NCBI GenBank assembly: GCA_028714855.1
Contig: JAQTLP010000007.1
Coordinates: 124,001-188,000, forward strand
Origin: Phycisphaerae bacterium
GTDB taxonomy: Bacteria > Planctomycetota > Phycisphaerae > Sedimentisphaerales > Anaerobacaceae
Direction of reading: 5' to 3'
Length of the DNA: 64,000 bases
The notes under the pieces are model-generated. The model searched no databases. It was not told where the DNA came from and worked only from the letters and a program-made list of their open reading frames with translations. The position numbers were made by a program, and so were the translations under genes. This document shows, piece by piece, positions 41,201 to 49,270 of this stretch; the first letter of the stretch is position 1; each line of letters starts with the position of its first letter.

Positions 41201-42193
41201 TTCGCTCGTCAGGATAATTCTGCCAAAATCATCTGCCGTGACTCTTCCGCTAAAGGCCCACTTCCAGAAATCATTAGAGGCGGAGAGAGAATAGTTATCC
41301 TGCAAAGGCCGACTATTCGGACCGCCTATGAAGTTTGTGTCAAAAATATATGTGCCGTTGGCATACCATTCAGCGACTCGATTGGCATCTGTGACTTGGC
41401 TGTCGTATGCCCATATGGTTATGTTGCAGTCCCGGTTGATGCCAAGTCCCCATAGCGTGATTGTAACTCCGCTCGGATTAACACCGAAGACAAAATCGCG
41501 ATAAATTCTCTCGCCCGCTCGCTGAGCATAATAGCATGGGTCGCCCGGCATTAAGGGTGAGCCGGCGTATCTCGACCATCCACCGCAAGGGTCATCACGT
41601 CTGGTTGATGTAATGGTACCTCCCAAATCAATTGTAACACCATTTATTTCGCTTCCACTGTTTGCGATGCTAAACTTGGTAAAACTGACCTGTGTGTTTG
41701 GTTCGTTATTATCTGGCGTGTAGTTAAGGTCCAGCCGCAGTACGGGTGGTGTAGTTACAGCATCTGTGGTTGCGGAGCGAACGAGTGACCAGCTGGTCAT
41801 ATTCAAAGCGCTATCACGTGCCCTAAGCTTGAATGTGTACACAGTGCTCGGAGTAAGGCCTGTAGCAACGTAATTGGTGTCTGTTTGCCATGTGCTGCTG
41901 GCTGAGGGGACACTGGAGCACTCAAACAAGTACTCTATGGGAACACTATTGGCTTGATCCAAAGCAGTTACGGAAGCCATCTGAATTGAATTTGGCCCAA
42001 GTGTTATCGGGACAATCCGCCACTTCGCCGGGACCGGCCTTGGAGCAGTGGTATCTGCGCCGTAGCTGCTGCATACCAGGCTTAGCACCAAAATTAGTAA
42101 TAAAATAGCAAACCATTGGCCTCGCTGACCCTCGGCCTCGCCGAGAGGCGGGGAGGCGGGTGACTTTTTCGCTCGTTTCTTTCCGGTTTCCAT
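38240..42193 (-). CDS. Large secreted multidomain protein with dockerin-like tail
   Basis: 1317 aa. A basic N-terminus and a hydrophobic core (~27-43, ending CSSYGA) form the signal peptide. A fibronectin-III-like domain follows (~50-140). A ~95-residue module occurs twice: LSWRPGVDANKHDVYLGTD (~365) and LGWRPGPKAVTHDVYLGID (~1080), each going on to a (Y)YWR-(V/I)DE and W-(S/H)FRT strand. Between them lies a beta-propeller-like region with repeated 'LYAG' or 'IYAG' motifs and a DUF11-like domain (~930-1020). The C-terminus ends with two dockerin-like repeats (DLDCDCVVNFRDFAILANEWL and a second ending LVDNWLEKG). Probably a surface or carbohydrate-related protein. ATG with GGGAG upstream. Confidence 0.82.
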   Translation of the reverse strand: METGKKRAKKSPASPPLGEAEGQRGQWFAILLLILVLSLVCSSYGADTTAPRPVPAKWRIVPITLGPNSIQMASVTALDQANSVPIEYLFECSSVPSASSTWQTDTNYVATGLTPSTVYTFKLRARDSALNMTSWSLVRSATTDAVTTPPVLRLDLNYTPDNNEPNTQVSFTKFSIANSGSEINGVTIDLGGTITSTRRDDPCGGWSRYAGSPLMPGDPCYYAQRAGERIYRDFVFGVNPSGVTITLWGLGINRDCNITIWAYDSQVTDANRVAEWYANGTYIFDTNFIGGPNSRPLQDNYSLSASNDFWKWAFSGRVTADDFGRIILTSERAPSSPTGQPFAFVNALQVEPIGDFVPTRYAHRPVPFDGTENVLVNGVLSWRPGVDANKHDVYLGTDWDDVNDASRINPLGVLVSQDQEPNTFDPYGITGFLKLDHTYYWRVDENSPPNVYKGEVWSFRTLAYSVVDNFNHVYDVFYPDRINDTWKDYWTQGAPRTKSQVYNMSDPNHDGTTYQSMSDESYDDASLFMLTSSIRGTAEAACRPYNKLSEEEKNRIDGTGNYSAADYQQDSYSLDTLSGIFAGSAEGIVYQYYGGTDWLIVSPDLGGSVLCLVEYQNAIYAGTRDGKVWKTVFSPGTGYIWTEVMFPSGQEPGQVNALIEYKGELYAGTGYGSAKLFRLHGNDQWEFVTTANGFAGIRCLYVYQDILFLGDIAEDRFGHYYEGVYTYDGMYGISCIWDFQEYNNRLYAGSYLGDVYRLQELLPNPLTSFTWGKVREADNYDTWELETFQGLLYVSHCGELLTYDGDTFSESTIVIPNGNTIIAMLTCKDGWGNLLIGVGQEMGAGEGCTGTVGRIYLYNGTELISISGEIGMGIQCFLDTRNLIQLTQSDDVNDGDCVGPGDEINYRIDYNYPMESNIGDIYDVNIVDELPEEVRFISADSNGTYDRCSHTIRWNLGTLEPGESGFVTLKVQVKCAGCDWTGSIIKNCCAIKSVGQTLGIACESTPKCYASDPSPRCGTDVSKDVVLGWRPGPKAVTHDVYLGIDRSKVASANRSNPLGVLVSQGQDSNTYDPCGLLEKNQCYYWRIDEVNDSNIWRGGVWHFRTGADDITLVGDGPQYSMGYWYRNNLTPYFSEVRADIGTGDAQLPIDKNWLGMNAKSLTMWFYGISTNAVTEKMYVTLTDGTNTAKVLYKGDMNDIRAEEWQEWDIDLQYFADQDVNLSNVAKIYIGFGDATNPAPATGSGTVYFDDIRLYNRRCVPELFEGDLDCDCVVNFRDFAILANEWLETGCCEADLYEDNKVDFNDLAILVDNWLEKG

Positions 42194-42874
42194 TTTTTCT
42201 CCCTTTCTGATTAGCTTTGTTTTTTATTCAGCTTTCTATATTAAAATCAGTGTAATCCGCGAAATCTGCGTCTAAAAAGCTTATGTCAATTCGTGTTCAT
42301 TCGTGGTTAATTTTTTTCAAAGCGCAGGCTTTCCGCACCATTAGCGTTCAATAAACTCGCAAAGACCCGAAATGATATTCCGCATTTTTCCAACACCGCC
42401 TCCTGTTTTCAGAAAAGCTTGGGAAAAACTATCGCTGTTGTATCGTGTATTATATGCCCCTGTCCCCCGTTGTCAAGAATATTCTTGAGAAATCCGTGTA
42501 ATTTGTGATTAATCTTTATATCAGCTGCGAATAGTTATAGTTTGCATTGCCTACCATAAGTTTTAACATTTTTTCACACATTTTTTGACCATTTCAATAC
42601 CTTTTGTCTCACTTTTGCGCACACTTTTACCAATATTTAGCAATTTCTACCACTTTACACCCGCTTAAAAACGCAAACTTGCGCGTTTGGTGCTACCCCA
42701 CTTTACCCATCTTCCTTATTTTAACACCTCGGAGCAAAACGCAGACCCCATTTTCCACCCACAAATCTCTCACTTTTCTAAAAATATTTTGAGCTATCGG
42801 CGAATTTCATTTATCATATCACCTATCGAACTTTATTTCTGTATTCATCGTAACTATTTTATAGGCAAGGTATA
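42194..42874. other. 681-base AT-rich intergenic region with degenerate repeats
   Basis: Between divergent genes, hence expected to hold two promoters. It contains three degenerate copies of a phrase of the type 'aATCCGTGTAATcCGTGgTTAAT': around 42250 (GTAATCCGCGAAATCTGCG), 42284-42310 (ATTCGTGTTCATTCGTGGTTAAT) and 42489-42515 (AATCCGTGTAATTTGTGATTAAT). The stretch 42540-42800 is low-complexity, with many CACTTTT/CATTTT runs. Short open frames there look accidental. Confidence 0.5.
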
Positions 42875-43933
42875 ATGAGCGAAGGCAAATTAAAAACCGC
42901 GGTGCTCGGCTTGGATGATAAAGGCAAGTTTCTGCTCGAAGTCATCTCCCAAATCGACTATTTTCAAATCGCTGCCGTCGCCGACACAGACGCAACTCTT
43001 GCTGAATCAACAGGTTACAAATACAAGTGTGACCATTACGACGATTACCGCCAGCTCATAATGCAAAACCAGTTCGATTGTTTATTAGTCGCCGCCGGCG
43101 TTCACAGTTGCGACGAATACATCAAAATGGCGATGAAAAAGAAAACCAACATACTTAAACTCGCCCCTTTGGCGAGGAATTTTCAGGAAGCTGCGGAATT
43201 TGTCCACCTTGCCGAAGATGAAAACATAAAATTTGCCATCGCAAATCCCCATCGGTTCGCCCGAAGTTACCTTGCTTTGCAAGAGTTCTTACAGCAAGGC
43301 CGGATTGAGCAAATCTTTTTGATAACTGCCTTCTGTGCCGTTGGTAATGAGCAAGCGGGCACTTGGCAAACCGACCCGAAATTGGCCGGCGGAGGAGTGC
43401 TGCTGCGTAACTGCTACCAGATAATCGACCAGATAGTTTGGAGCATAGCCTCGCCGCAGCAGGTCTATTCCCTGAATACCAATACAGCCGGCGACAGACA
43501 GCAGAGGTCTTATCTGACAGAGGATACGGCGGTGGTAACGATGAAATTTACCGACACTTTCTTTGGCAATCTGATAGCAAGCAGGGTCTTTGGCTCGGAA
43601 CAGGAAGTTCTTAAGGTCTACGGCAAGGATAAGATTCTAACGGTCAGCAACACGCGATTTGCCATCAGCGACGGCCTTGGACAGACAAACGAGGAATCAG
43701 CATACGACGACGATGAACTCATCTGGTATACAGCCCTGCTGAAAAACTTTGCACTAAGTATATTATTGCCTGATAAAAACAAGCTTTGCAGCAGCGGCAG
43801 GGAGAACCTAAAGGATATGGCCGTTATTGAAGCATCATATCTTTCGGCCCGTACGAGTATGCCGGAAGAGCCTGGCAGAATCCTTAAAATGGCACAGACC
43901 GAACCGATAAATATTCTGCCGGTCCGTAAATAA
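42875..43933 (+). CDS. Gfo/Idh/MocA-like protein lacking the EKP motif
   Basis: 352 aa. An N-terminal Rossmann domain (TAVLGLDDKGKFLLEVI, VAAVADTDATLAE) and a C-terminal alpha/beta domain (VVTMKFTDTFFGNLIASR) follow the Gfo/Idh/MocA plan. At the site where active dehydrogenases have E-K-P, the sequence reads LKLAPLARN (~91-99), so the catalytic Lys is absent. The nucleotide-binding loop is also G-L-D-D-K-G instead of G-x-G-x-x-G. It may be a non-catalytic or divergent member. Start ATG at 42875. No neighbour suggests a substrate. Confidence 0.8.
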   Translation: MSEGKLKTAVLGLDDKGKFLLEVISQIDYFQIAAVADTDATLAESTGYKYKCDHYDDYRQLIMQNQFDCLLVAAGVHSCDEYIKMAMKKKTNILKLAPLARNFQEAAEFVHLAEDENIKFAIANPHRFARSYLALQEFLQQGRIEQIFLITAFCAVGNEQAGTWQTDPKLAGGGVLLRNCYQIIDQIVWSIASPQQVYSLNTNTAGDRQQRSYLTEDTAVVTMKFTDTFFGNLIASRVFGSEQEVLKVYGKDKILTVSNTRFAISDGLGQTNEESAYDDDELIWYTALLKNFALSILLPDKNKLCSSGRENLKDMAVIEASYLSARTSMPEEPGRILKMAQTEPINILPVRK

Positions 43934-44025
43934 TAAAAAAATAAGCATTTGACAAATAACACAATAAGTAATAGTTTATTATCGTAAATCGCTAACTATA
44001 TTGCTGTTTATTAGGAGATTTAGGT

Positions 44026-44457
44026 ATGGAAGAAGGCAAGAAAAAAATAATTATGATTGGAATCATTGTGGCGTGTATAGTTGCAGCTATTGTAATAACT
44101 GTTGCATCTCAATCCGGAGCCGATGGGGGCATTGCTTCCATCAAACGAGGCACTATGATTTGGATCAAGTGCCGCAGTCCAAAGTGTGAAAACACCTGGC
44201 AAATGGATAAGAAAGATTATTTCGAATATATAGAAAAGAATCGAAGTGGTATGACCGTACCGGGAATTGTTTGCCCCAAGTGTAATGAGGCAAGCGGTTA
44301 TCGAGCTGAAAAATGTCAAAAATGCGATATCATATTCGAAAGAGGGACTGGCAACGATCTCCCAGATAGGTGTCCTAAATGCGGTTATAGCGCATTAGAA
44401 GATATGAGAAAGAAAGCTCGCGGCGACACATCACCAGCAACAGAAAAGAAGAAATAG
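44026..44457 (+). CDS. Membrane-anchored zinc-ribbon protein, unknown function
   Basis: 143 aa. One N-terminal membrane helix (~7-28), then a soluble part with three Cys pairs: CRSPKC, CPKCNEASGYRAEKCQKC (~83-100) and RCPKCGYS (~118-125), arranged as zinc ribbons. The charged C-terminus ends in ATEKKK. ATG preceded by AGGAG about ten bases upstream. A strong terminator follows at 44557. It is monocistronic. I do not recognise a specific family. Confidence 0.75.
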   Translation: MEEGKKKIIMIGIIVACIVAAIVITVASQSGADGGIASIKRGTMIWIKCRSPKCENTWQMDKKDYFEYIEKNRSGMTVPGIVCPKCNEASGYRAEKCQKCDIIFERGTGNDLPDRCPKCGYSALEDMRKKARGDTSPATEKKK

Positions 44458-44556
44458 CAAAACTGATAAACTTTTCACCGCTCTTTAGTCGAGCGCAAGG
44501 CAGATGTGGTGTTTTGTCGTTGTTCCGGGTGAAAGTACAAAGATAGTAATTCTATC

Positions 44557-44593
44557 AAGTCCGACTTCCGATTATGAAGTCGGACTTTTTTTT
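44557..44593 (+). terminator. Rho-independent terminator
   Basis: AAGTCCGACTTC (44557-44568) pairs perfectly with GAAGTCGGACTT (44576-44587) around a 7-base loop; a run of T continues to 44593. It closes the zinc-ribbon gene and insulates the rnf operon downstream. Confidence 0.92.
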
Positions 44594-44636
44594 CACAGAG
44601 AGTAAAGTACGTATTCCAAATTTATAGAATTTTTAT

Positions 44637-44665
44637 TTGAAAACCCGGCGGATATTTACTATAAG
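44637..44665 (+). promoter_or_regulatory. Promoter of the rnf operon
   Basis: TTGAAA (44637-44642) and TATAAG (44660-44665) are 17 bases apart and lie between the terminator and the first gene of the rnf run, giving a leader of about 26 bases. Confidence 0.6.
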
Positions 44666-44697
44666 AAACGGCTTATTTTATACGAATAGTAAACGCT

Positions 44698-44991
44698 ATG
44701 GCAGAGCTAAAACCTTGTCAGGAATGTGACCAGAAGCACAAGTGCCAGGATATTTATCAGCAATTGGGCAAAGCCAAGGGGCCCTCGGTTGTTTTCAAAG
44801 CTGTGGTCGCTTTCCTGCTGCCCCTGCTCATTTTTATTGTCTCATTAGCAGCCTTTGAAAGGATTTTAGCCGGAACAACGGACTTGAAGAGCCTGAGAAC
44901 AGCCCTCGACTTTCTGCTGGCGTTGTCAGTAACTCTCGTGGCGATATTGATTATAAAGGCAATAAGCAAACGCCTTAACAAAAACGAGTAA
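44698..44991 (+). CDS. Small Cys-rich membrane protein at the head of the rnf operon (RseC-like)
   Basis: 97 aa. The soluble start has CQECDQKHKCQDIY (C-x2-C-x5-C, ~7-20) and two membrane helices follow (~34-54 and ~70-87). SoxR-reducing/RseC-type proteins near rnf operons have the same plan, Cys motif plus two helices, though this is shorter. It ends 13 bases before rnfC. It probably binds a metal centre or helps assemble or attach the complex. The RseC link is from layout, not from close sequence likeness. Confidence 0.68.
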   Translation: MAELKPCQECDQKHKCQDIYQQLGKAKGPSVVFKAVVAFLLPLLIFIVSLAAFERILAGTTDLKSLRTALDFLLALSVTLVAILIIKAISKRLNKNE

Positions 44992-45004
44992 CACCAGGAT
45001 ATAT

Positions 45005-46381
45005 ATGAAAATTGATACTAAAGGCAGGTTTTCTTTCCCCGGTGGAACACACCCTCCTCAGAGCAAAAACCTCACCTGTGAAAGCAGTATACAGCCGGGC
45101 CCTGCCGTAAAACAAGTCGCGATAATGCTAAGCCAGCATACAGGAGCCGCCTGCCAGCCGACGGTAAAAAAGGGAGACCTTGTTCAGGCAGGACAGAAAA
45201 TCGGCGACAGCGACGCATTCGTATCATCTCCGGTTCATTCACCAATCAGTGGCAAAGTAAAAGAAATCTCGCTGCAGTCGCACCCGGTGCTCGGACGAAG
45301 CCCGGCGGTAGTCATCGAAGCAAACACCGAAAATAATCTTCCTAAAGAGCCGGTTTTTAGTGAATTTACAAGCAGTTTCAGTGAAGAAAAATACTCGGTC
45401 GAACAAATATGCACAGCCATACGCGAAGGCGGTCTTGTCGGTATGGGTGGTGCGGGATTTCCGACGAGAGTGAAAATAGACCCGAATCCAAAGCAGCCGA
45501 AGGAAACTTTGATTATCAACGGTTGTGAGTGCGAGCCGTATATCACCTGTGACTATCGGATTATGTTAGAGTGGACAAACCAAATCATTGCAGGAGTCAA
45601 ACTTGCGAGAAAAGCGACCGGCTGCTCGAAGGTTTTCATCGGCATCGAAGATAACAAGCCGCAGGCAATCGATAGTTTTAGCGAAGCACTGAAAACTTCC
45701 GGAGACGACGATATTAAGGTCGTCGCGGTCAAAACGAAATATCCCCAAGGCGGTGAAAGACAGCTCATAAAAGCAGTTCTCAACAGATACGTTCCAACAG
45801 GCGGAATCCCTCCTATGATTGGCGTTGTAGTGTTAAACGTTGCTACCGCAGCCGCAATCGCCGAGGCAGTCGTATGCAAACGTCCGCTGACTCACAGGGT
45901 CGTAACCGTTACCGGAGAGGCAATCGCCAAGCCGGGCAATTATTACATGCCCATAGGTCTGCCGGTTTCCGAAATTATAGATTTCTGCGGCGGTGTAACT
46001 CAAAAATCCGCAAAGGTTGTCGTCGGCGGGCCGATGATGGGTATCGCAATCGCCGACCTCTCAACACCAACTTCAAAAACCACCGGCGCTGTAACTGTCT
46101 TAACGGAAGAGCAAATAGGCAAGGCTAAATTTGAAAGACGTCAAACGCCCTGTATTCGCTGCGGCAGATGTCTGGAAGTTTGCCCTGAAAATTTGATGCC
46201 TACTAAAATCGCCCACGCGGTGAAAAACAGCCTTTGGGACATAGCAGAAAGTTATTATATCCGCGCTTGTATTGAGTGCGGCTGCTGCAGTTATGTTTGC
46301 CCGGCCAAAATTGAAATAGCAGGATATATCAAAACAGGCAAAATTACTCTTGCAAGACAGAAGAAAAAGATACCAGGCTGA
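45005..46381 (+). CDS. rnfC: Rnf complex subunit RnfC
   Basis: 458 aa. The NADH-facing subunit of the ion-translocating ferredoxin:NAD+ oxidoreductase. A barrel-sandwich N-terminus (~30-110), the FMN/NADH loop GLVGMGGAGFPTRVK (~141-155), an SLBB region, and two 4Fe-4S motifs CIRCGRCLEVCP (~382-393) and CIECGCCSYVCP (~421-432). Compared with gamma-proteobacterial RnfC it lacks the long repeat-rich C-terminal tail. It starts the CDGEAB order. Confidence 0.95.
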   Translation: MKIDTKGRFSFPGGTHPPQSKNLTCESSIQPGPAVKQVAIMLSQHTGAACQPTVKKGDLVQAGQKIGDSDAFVSSPVHSPISGKVKEISLQSHPVLGRSPAVVIEANTENNLPKEPVFSEFTSSFSEEKYSVEQICTAIREGGLVGMGGAGFPTRVKIDPNPKQPKETLIINGCECEPYITCDYRIMLEWTNQIIAGVKLARKATGCSKVFIGIEDNKPQAIDSFSEALKTSGDDDIKVVAVKTKYPQGGERQLIKAVLNRYVPTGGIPPMIGVVVLNVATAAAIAEAVVCKRPLTHRVVTVTGEAIAKPGNYYMPIGLPVSEIIDFCGGVTQKSAKVVVGGPMMGIAIADLSTPTSKTTGAVTVLTEEQIGKAKFERRQTPCIRCGRCLEVCPENLMPTKIAHAVKNSLWDIAESYYIRACIECGCCSYVCPAKIEIAGYIKTGKITLARQKKKIPG

Positions 46382-46425
46382 TAATTCTTATGACATACAG
46401 ACGGTTCTTAAAGGAAAACGAGTAA

Positions 46426-47436
46426 ATGCTGAGAGACTTAAGAGTTTCATGTGCGCCTCATATAAGTGAGCCGCTTTCTACACGCAGGGCGATGATAGAC
46501 GTCATAATAGGTTTGGCCCCTGCAATGGCCGCGGCTGGATATTATTTCCGCATTTATGCGCTCATTCTTATCTCTACCTGCTGTTTATCCGCGGTTGCAA
46601 CCGAATGGCTTTGTAATCTAATCCGCAAAAACCCTAACTCAACCGGTGATTTCAGCGCTGTGGTAACCGGTATAATCCTCGCGTTATCGGTTCCGCCGGC
46701 GCTCCCTGTCTGGGCAGCAATAATAGGAAGCGTCTTCGCGATAGCAATCGGTAAAATGGTCTTCGGAGGGCTGGGGGCCAATATATTCAATCCTGCTATG
46801 GTCGGCAGGGCATTTCTCACTGCCTCTCTCGGTATGCTGATGACAACGTGGACTGTGCCGGCCACGATTGACCGCTCGATGCCGGTCATATCTGCCGAGA
46901 ATAAAATTGATGCGAGGACACAGGCAACGCCACTGGCATGGAGCAAAGAGGCTATAAAAACCAAAAAAGGGGCTGACCATGTAAATGAGCAGCTCGAAGC
47001 GATGTTCAAAGGCGAAGTCGGCGGATGTCTCGGTGAAACAAGCGCTCTGGCGCTTTTAATCGGCGGAGCTTATTTATTGATAAGGCGAACAATTCGTCCC
47101 CACATTCCGCTGGCGGTCATAATATCTGCTTCGGCTTTTGCCGGGATTATGTATCTTATCAATCGAGATGCCTATATTTCACCGCTAAGTCATTTGTACA
47201 GCGGCGGCCTGCTAATAGGTGCGTTTTTCATCGCAACCGACCCAGTTACTGCGCCGCTTACAATAAAGGGCAGGTGGATTTTCGGAATCGGCGTGGGAAT
47301 GATAACAATGCTTATAAGAATCTTCGGCGAATATCCCGAAGGCGTGATGTATTCGGTCCTGTTGATGAATTCCGTAACGCCTCTGATTGACAGGTTCTGC
47401 AAACTGGTCCCTGCGGGAGGTAAACCGAATGCTTAA
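46426..47436 (+). CDS. rnfD: Rnf complex subunit RnfD
   Basis: 336 aa with nine to ten membrane helices. It carries covalent FMN on a Thr in other species, in a D-x-x-(S/T)-G-A-T-P-L motif. Here the motif reads DARTQATPLAW (~164-174): the Thr and flanking ATPL are kept but the Gly is Gln. The GCLGETSALALLIGG (~200) loop and the IATDPVTAPLT segment (~265) are typical. It lies between rnfC and rnfG, whose start overlaps its last codons. Confidence 0.94.
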   Translation: MLRDLRVSCAPHISEPLSTRRAMIDVIIGLAPAMAAAGYYFRIYALILISTCCLSAVATEWLCNLIRKNPNSTGDFSAVVTGIILALSVPPALPVWAAIIGSVFAIAIGKMVFGGLGANIFNPAMVGRAFLTASLGMLMTTWTVPATIDRSMPVISAENKIDARTQATPLAWSKEAIKTKKGADHVNEQLEAMFKGEVGGCLGETSALALLIGGAYLLIRRTIRPHIPLAVIISASAFAGIMYLINRDAYISPLSHLYSGGLLIGAFFIATDPVTAPLTIKGRWIFGIGVGMITMLIRIFGEYPEGVMYSVLLMNSVTPLIDRFCKLVPAGGKPNA

Positions 47437-48055
47437 GAAAATAATCGCAAATTACATAGAACAGAGCTGGCTTCTGATTGTCTGTTCCTTTGCGTTCGGG
47501 CTTTTACTCGCTCTGACCAACTCGGCATGGTCGGGAAGAATCGAGCAGAACAAAATTGACAAGCTCAACGGCCTTATGAACTCTCTTATGACCGACGCAA
47601 ACAAATTCGAGATTGTTCTCGAAGGCGCGCAGGTCGAGCTCGGCAAAGGCAAAATCGTAAAGACTAATGTTTACAAAGCTGTCACCTCCGATGGCAAAAC
47701 CACGGGGTTCTGTTTCAACGCCGAAGGTGCCGGCTTTGCCGACAAGATAGAGCTTGTCATTGCCGTTGACGCAGCTTTCGAAAAAATCGCTGGTTACAGC
47801 GTTCTTTCGAGCAATGAAACACCAGGGTTCGGCGACAGGATTAAAGGGAATTATTACCGCGGCCAGTTCAAAGGCGCTCCCGTTGGGACGCTGATTCTTA
47901 CCAAGCAGGGTTCAGCAGAAAAAATCGACAGCGATATTGTCGCCATCAGCGGGGCAACGGTGTCAAGCACAGCGGTCGTCAATATCTTCAATAATTATCT
48001 CGAGCAAATAAAAAAACAACTCGTACAAAAAGGAATTGTAAACAGTGGCAGATAA
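47429..48055 (+). CDS. rnfG: Rnf complex subunit RnfG (FMN-binding)
   Basis: 208 aa. One N-terminal membrane helix (~10-32), then the periplasmic FMN-binding domain with GYSVLSSNETPGFGDRI (~127-143) and the flavinylation motif DIVAISGATVSS (~169-180), where ApbE would link FMN to the Thr. The ATG at 47429 is chosen because GGGAGG (47415-47420) is eight bases upstream; an upstream ATG at 47387 lies inside rnfD and has no such site. It overlaps the rnfD stop by eight bases and rnfE by eleven. Confidence 0.93.
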   Translation: MLKKIIANYIEQSWLLIVCSFAFGLLLALTNSAWSGRIEQNKIDKLNGLMNSLMTDANKFEIVLEGAQVELGKGKIVKTNVYKAVTSDGKTTGFCFNAEGAGFADKIELVIAVDAAFEKIAGYSVLSSNETPGFGDRIKGNYYRGQFKGAPVGTLILTKQGSAEKIDSDIVAISGATVSSTAVVNIFNNYLEQIKKQLVQKGIVNSGR

Positions 48056-48662
48056 AACAATGACAGCCGCGGATGCGCTGAAAGGCGGGCTTTGGACCGA
48101 GGTCCCGGTTCTTCGGCTTATTCTCGGGATGTGTCCCACGCTTGCGGTTACGACGGCTGTAAAGCCGGCGCTTACTATGGGTCTGAGTGTGCTGTTTGTT
48201 CTGCTTTGCAGCAACATTATGGTCAGCCTTATGAGAAACCTTCTCAAGCCGCACCTGCGGATACTGATGTTTACGCTGACTATTGCGGCGTTTGTTACGA
48301 TAGCGGATTTGTTTCTGCGTGCCTTTACGCCGCAGATGAGCGAAGTATTGGGGCCGTATGTGCCGCTGATTATCGTCAACTGCATAATCATCGCCCGCGC
48401 CGAGGCGTGCGCGAGCAAATGCGGGATTTTTGTAAGCACGGTCGACGCCATCAGTATGGGTATTGGCTTTACCATTGTGCTGTGTATTCTCGCTTCCATC
48501 CGGGAATTGCTGTCGGTTGGAACCATCTGGGATATTCCTGTTTTGTGGAAAGGTTTCGTGCCGTGGGCTGCGATGAGAATGCCGGTCGGCGCGTTCGTTA
48601 CGCTGGGGCTCATGATGGCGTTGGTCAATACATTTACCCAAAAATCCGTACGAGGGTCTTAA
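48045..48662 (+). CDS. rnfE: Rnf complex subunit RnfE
   Basis: 205 aa with six membrane helices, a member of the RnfA/RnfE/NqrD/NqrE family. The half-helix motif IIVNCIIIARAEACA (~108-122) holds the Cys that coordinates a shared Fe-S centre in the membrane. The start is GTG with AAGGA about ten bases upstream; an ATG five codons later has no such site. It overlaps rnfG by eleven bases. Confidence 0.92.
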   Translation: MADKTMTAADALKGGLWTEVPVLRLILGMCPTLAVTTAVKPALTMGLSVLFVLLCSNIMVSLMRNLLKPHLRILMFTLTIAAFVTIADLFLRAFTPQMSEVLGPYVPLIIVNCIIIARAEACASKCGIFVSTVDAISMGIGFTIVLCILASIRELLSVGTIWDIPVLWKGFVPWAAMRMPVGAFVTLGLMMALVNTFTQKSVRGS

Positions 48663-48664
48663 CT

Positions 48665-49255
48665 ATGGATAAATTTTATTTACTTCTGACGGCTTTCATA
48701 TCAATTGTACTTATCAACAACCTTGTGTTTACGAAATTTCTCGGCATTTGTCCCTATTTAGGAGTTTCGGGCAGGCTCGATATGGCTTTCGGAATGGGAC
48801 TGGCCGTAACGTTCGTTATAACGCTCGCTGGCGTGCTGACATGGCTTATCGACCACATGGTGCTGATGCCTTATGGGCTGGAAGTTACGCGCTACGTTTG
48901 CTACATACTGGTAATAGCCGGTGCCGTGCAGCTTGTCGAGATGTACCTGCGAAAATTTTTCCCGCCTTTATACGACAGCTTCGGGATATTTCTCCCTCTG
49001 ATTACCACGAACTGTGCCATTTTGGGATTATGCCTGTTCATAAACCTCTGGGGCATTGGTAATCTGCCGGAAGTGGCAGTGCTGAGCTTCGGGGCGGGCA
49101 TCGGCTTTACGATGGCGATATGCATTATGGCGGGGATACGTGAGAACCTGAATTTGGCTGACGTGCCGCAATGCCTCCAGGGTGCGCCGATTACGCTGAT
49201 TACCGCTGGCCTGCTGACGCTGGCGTTTATGGGGTTTGCGGGAATGGTAAAATAA
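48665..49255 (+). CDS. rnfA: Rnf complex subunit RnfA
   Basis: 196 aa with six membrane helices. NNLVFTKFLGICPYLGVS (~20-37) and LITTNCAILGLCLFI (~112-126) contain the paired Cys of the RnfA/E core that hold a membrane Fe-S centre. ATG at 48665 is the start, with GAGGG about eight bases upstream. A much longer open frame extends upstream but is only the shadow of rnfE. It forms the pseudo-symmetrical pair with RnfE. Confidence 0.94.
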   Translation: MDKFYLLLTAFISIVLINNLVFTKFLGICPYLGVSGRLDMAFGMGLAVTFVITLAGVLTWLIDHMVLMPYGLEVTRYVCYILVIAGAVQLVEMYLRKFFPPLYDSFGIFLPLITTNCAILGLCLFINLWGIGNLPEVAVLSFGAGIGFTMAICIMAGIRENLNLADVPQCLQGAPITLITAGLLTLAFMGFAGMVK

Positions 49256-49270
49256 GTGGATGAATAAGTA

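Noticed and set aside
42604-42875. Short ORFs in the AT-rich region
   Set aside because: Low-complexity sequence with repeated CACTTTT words; no start support.
47387-47428. Upstream ATG for rnfG
   Set aside because: Inside rnfD, without a ribosome-binding site, while 47429 has GGGAGG at good spacing.
48092-48664. N-terminal extension of rnfA to 387 aa
   Set aside because: The added part is the off-frame reading of rnfE; RnfA's normal start MDKFYLLL is at 48665.
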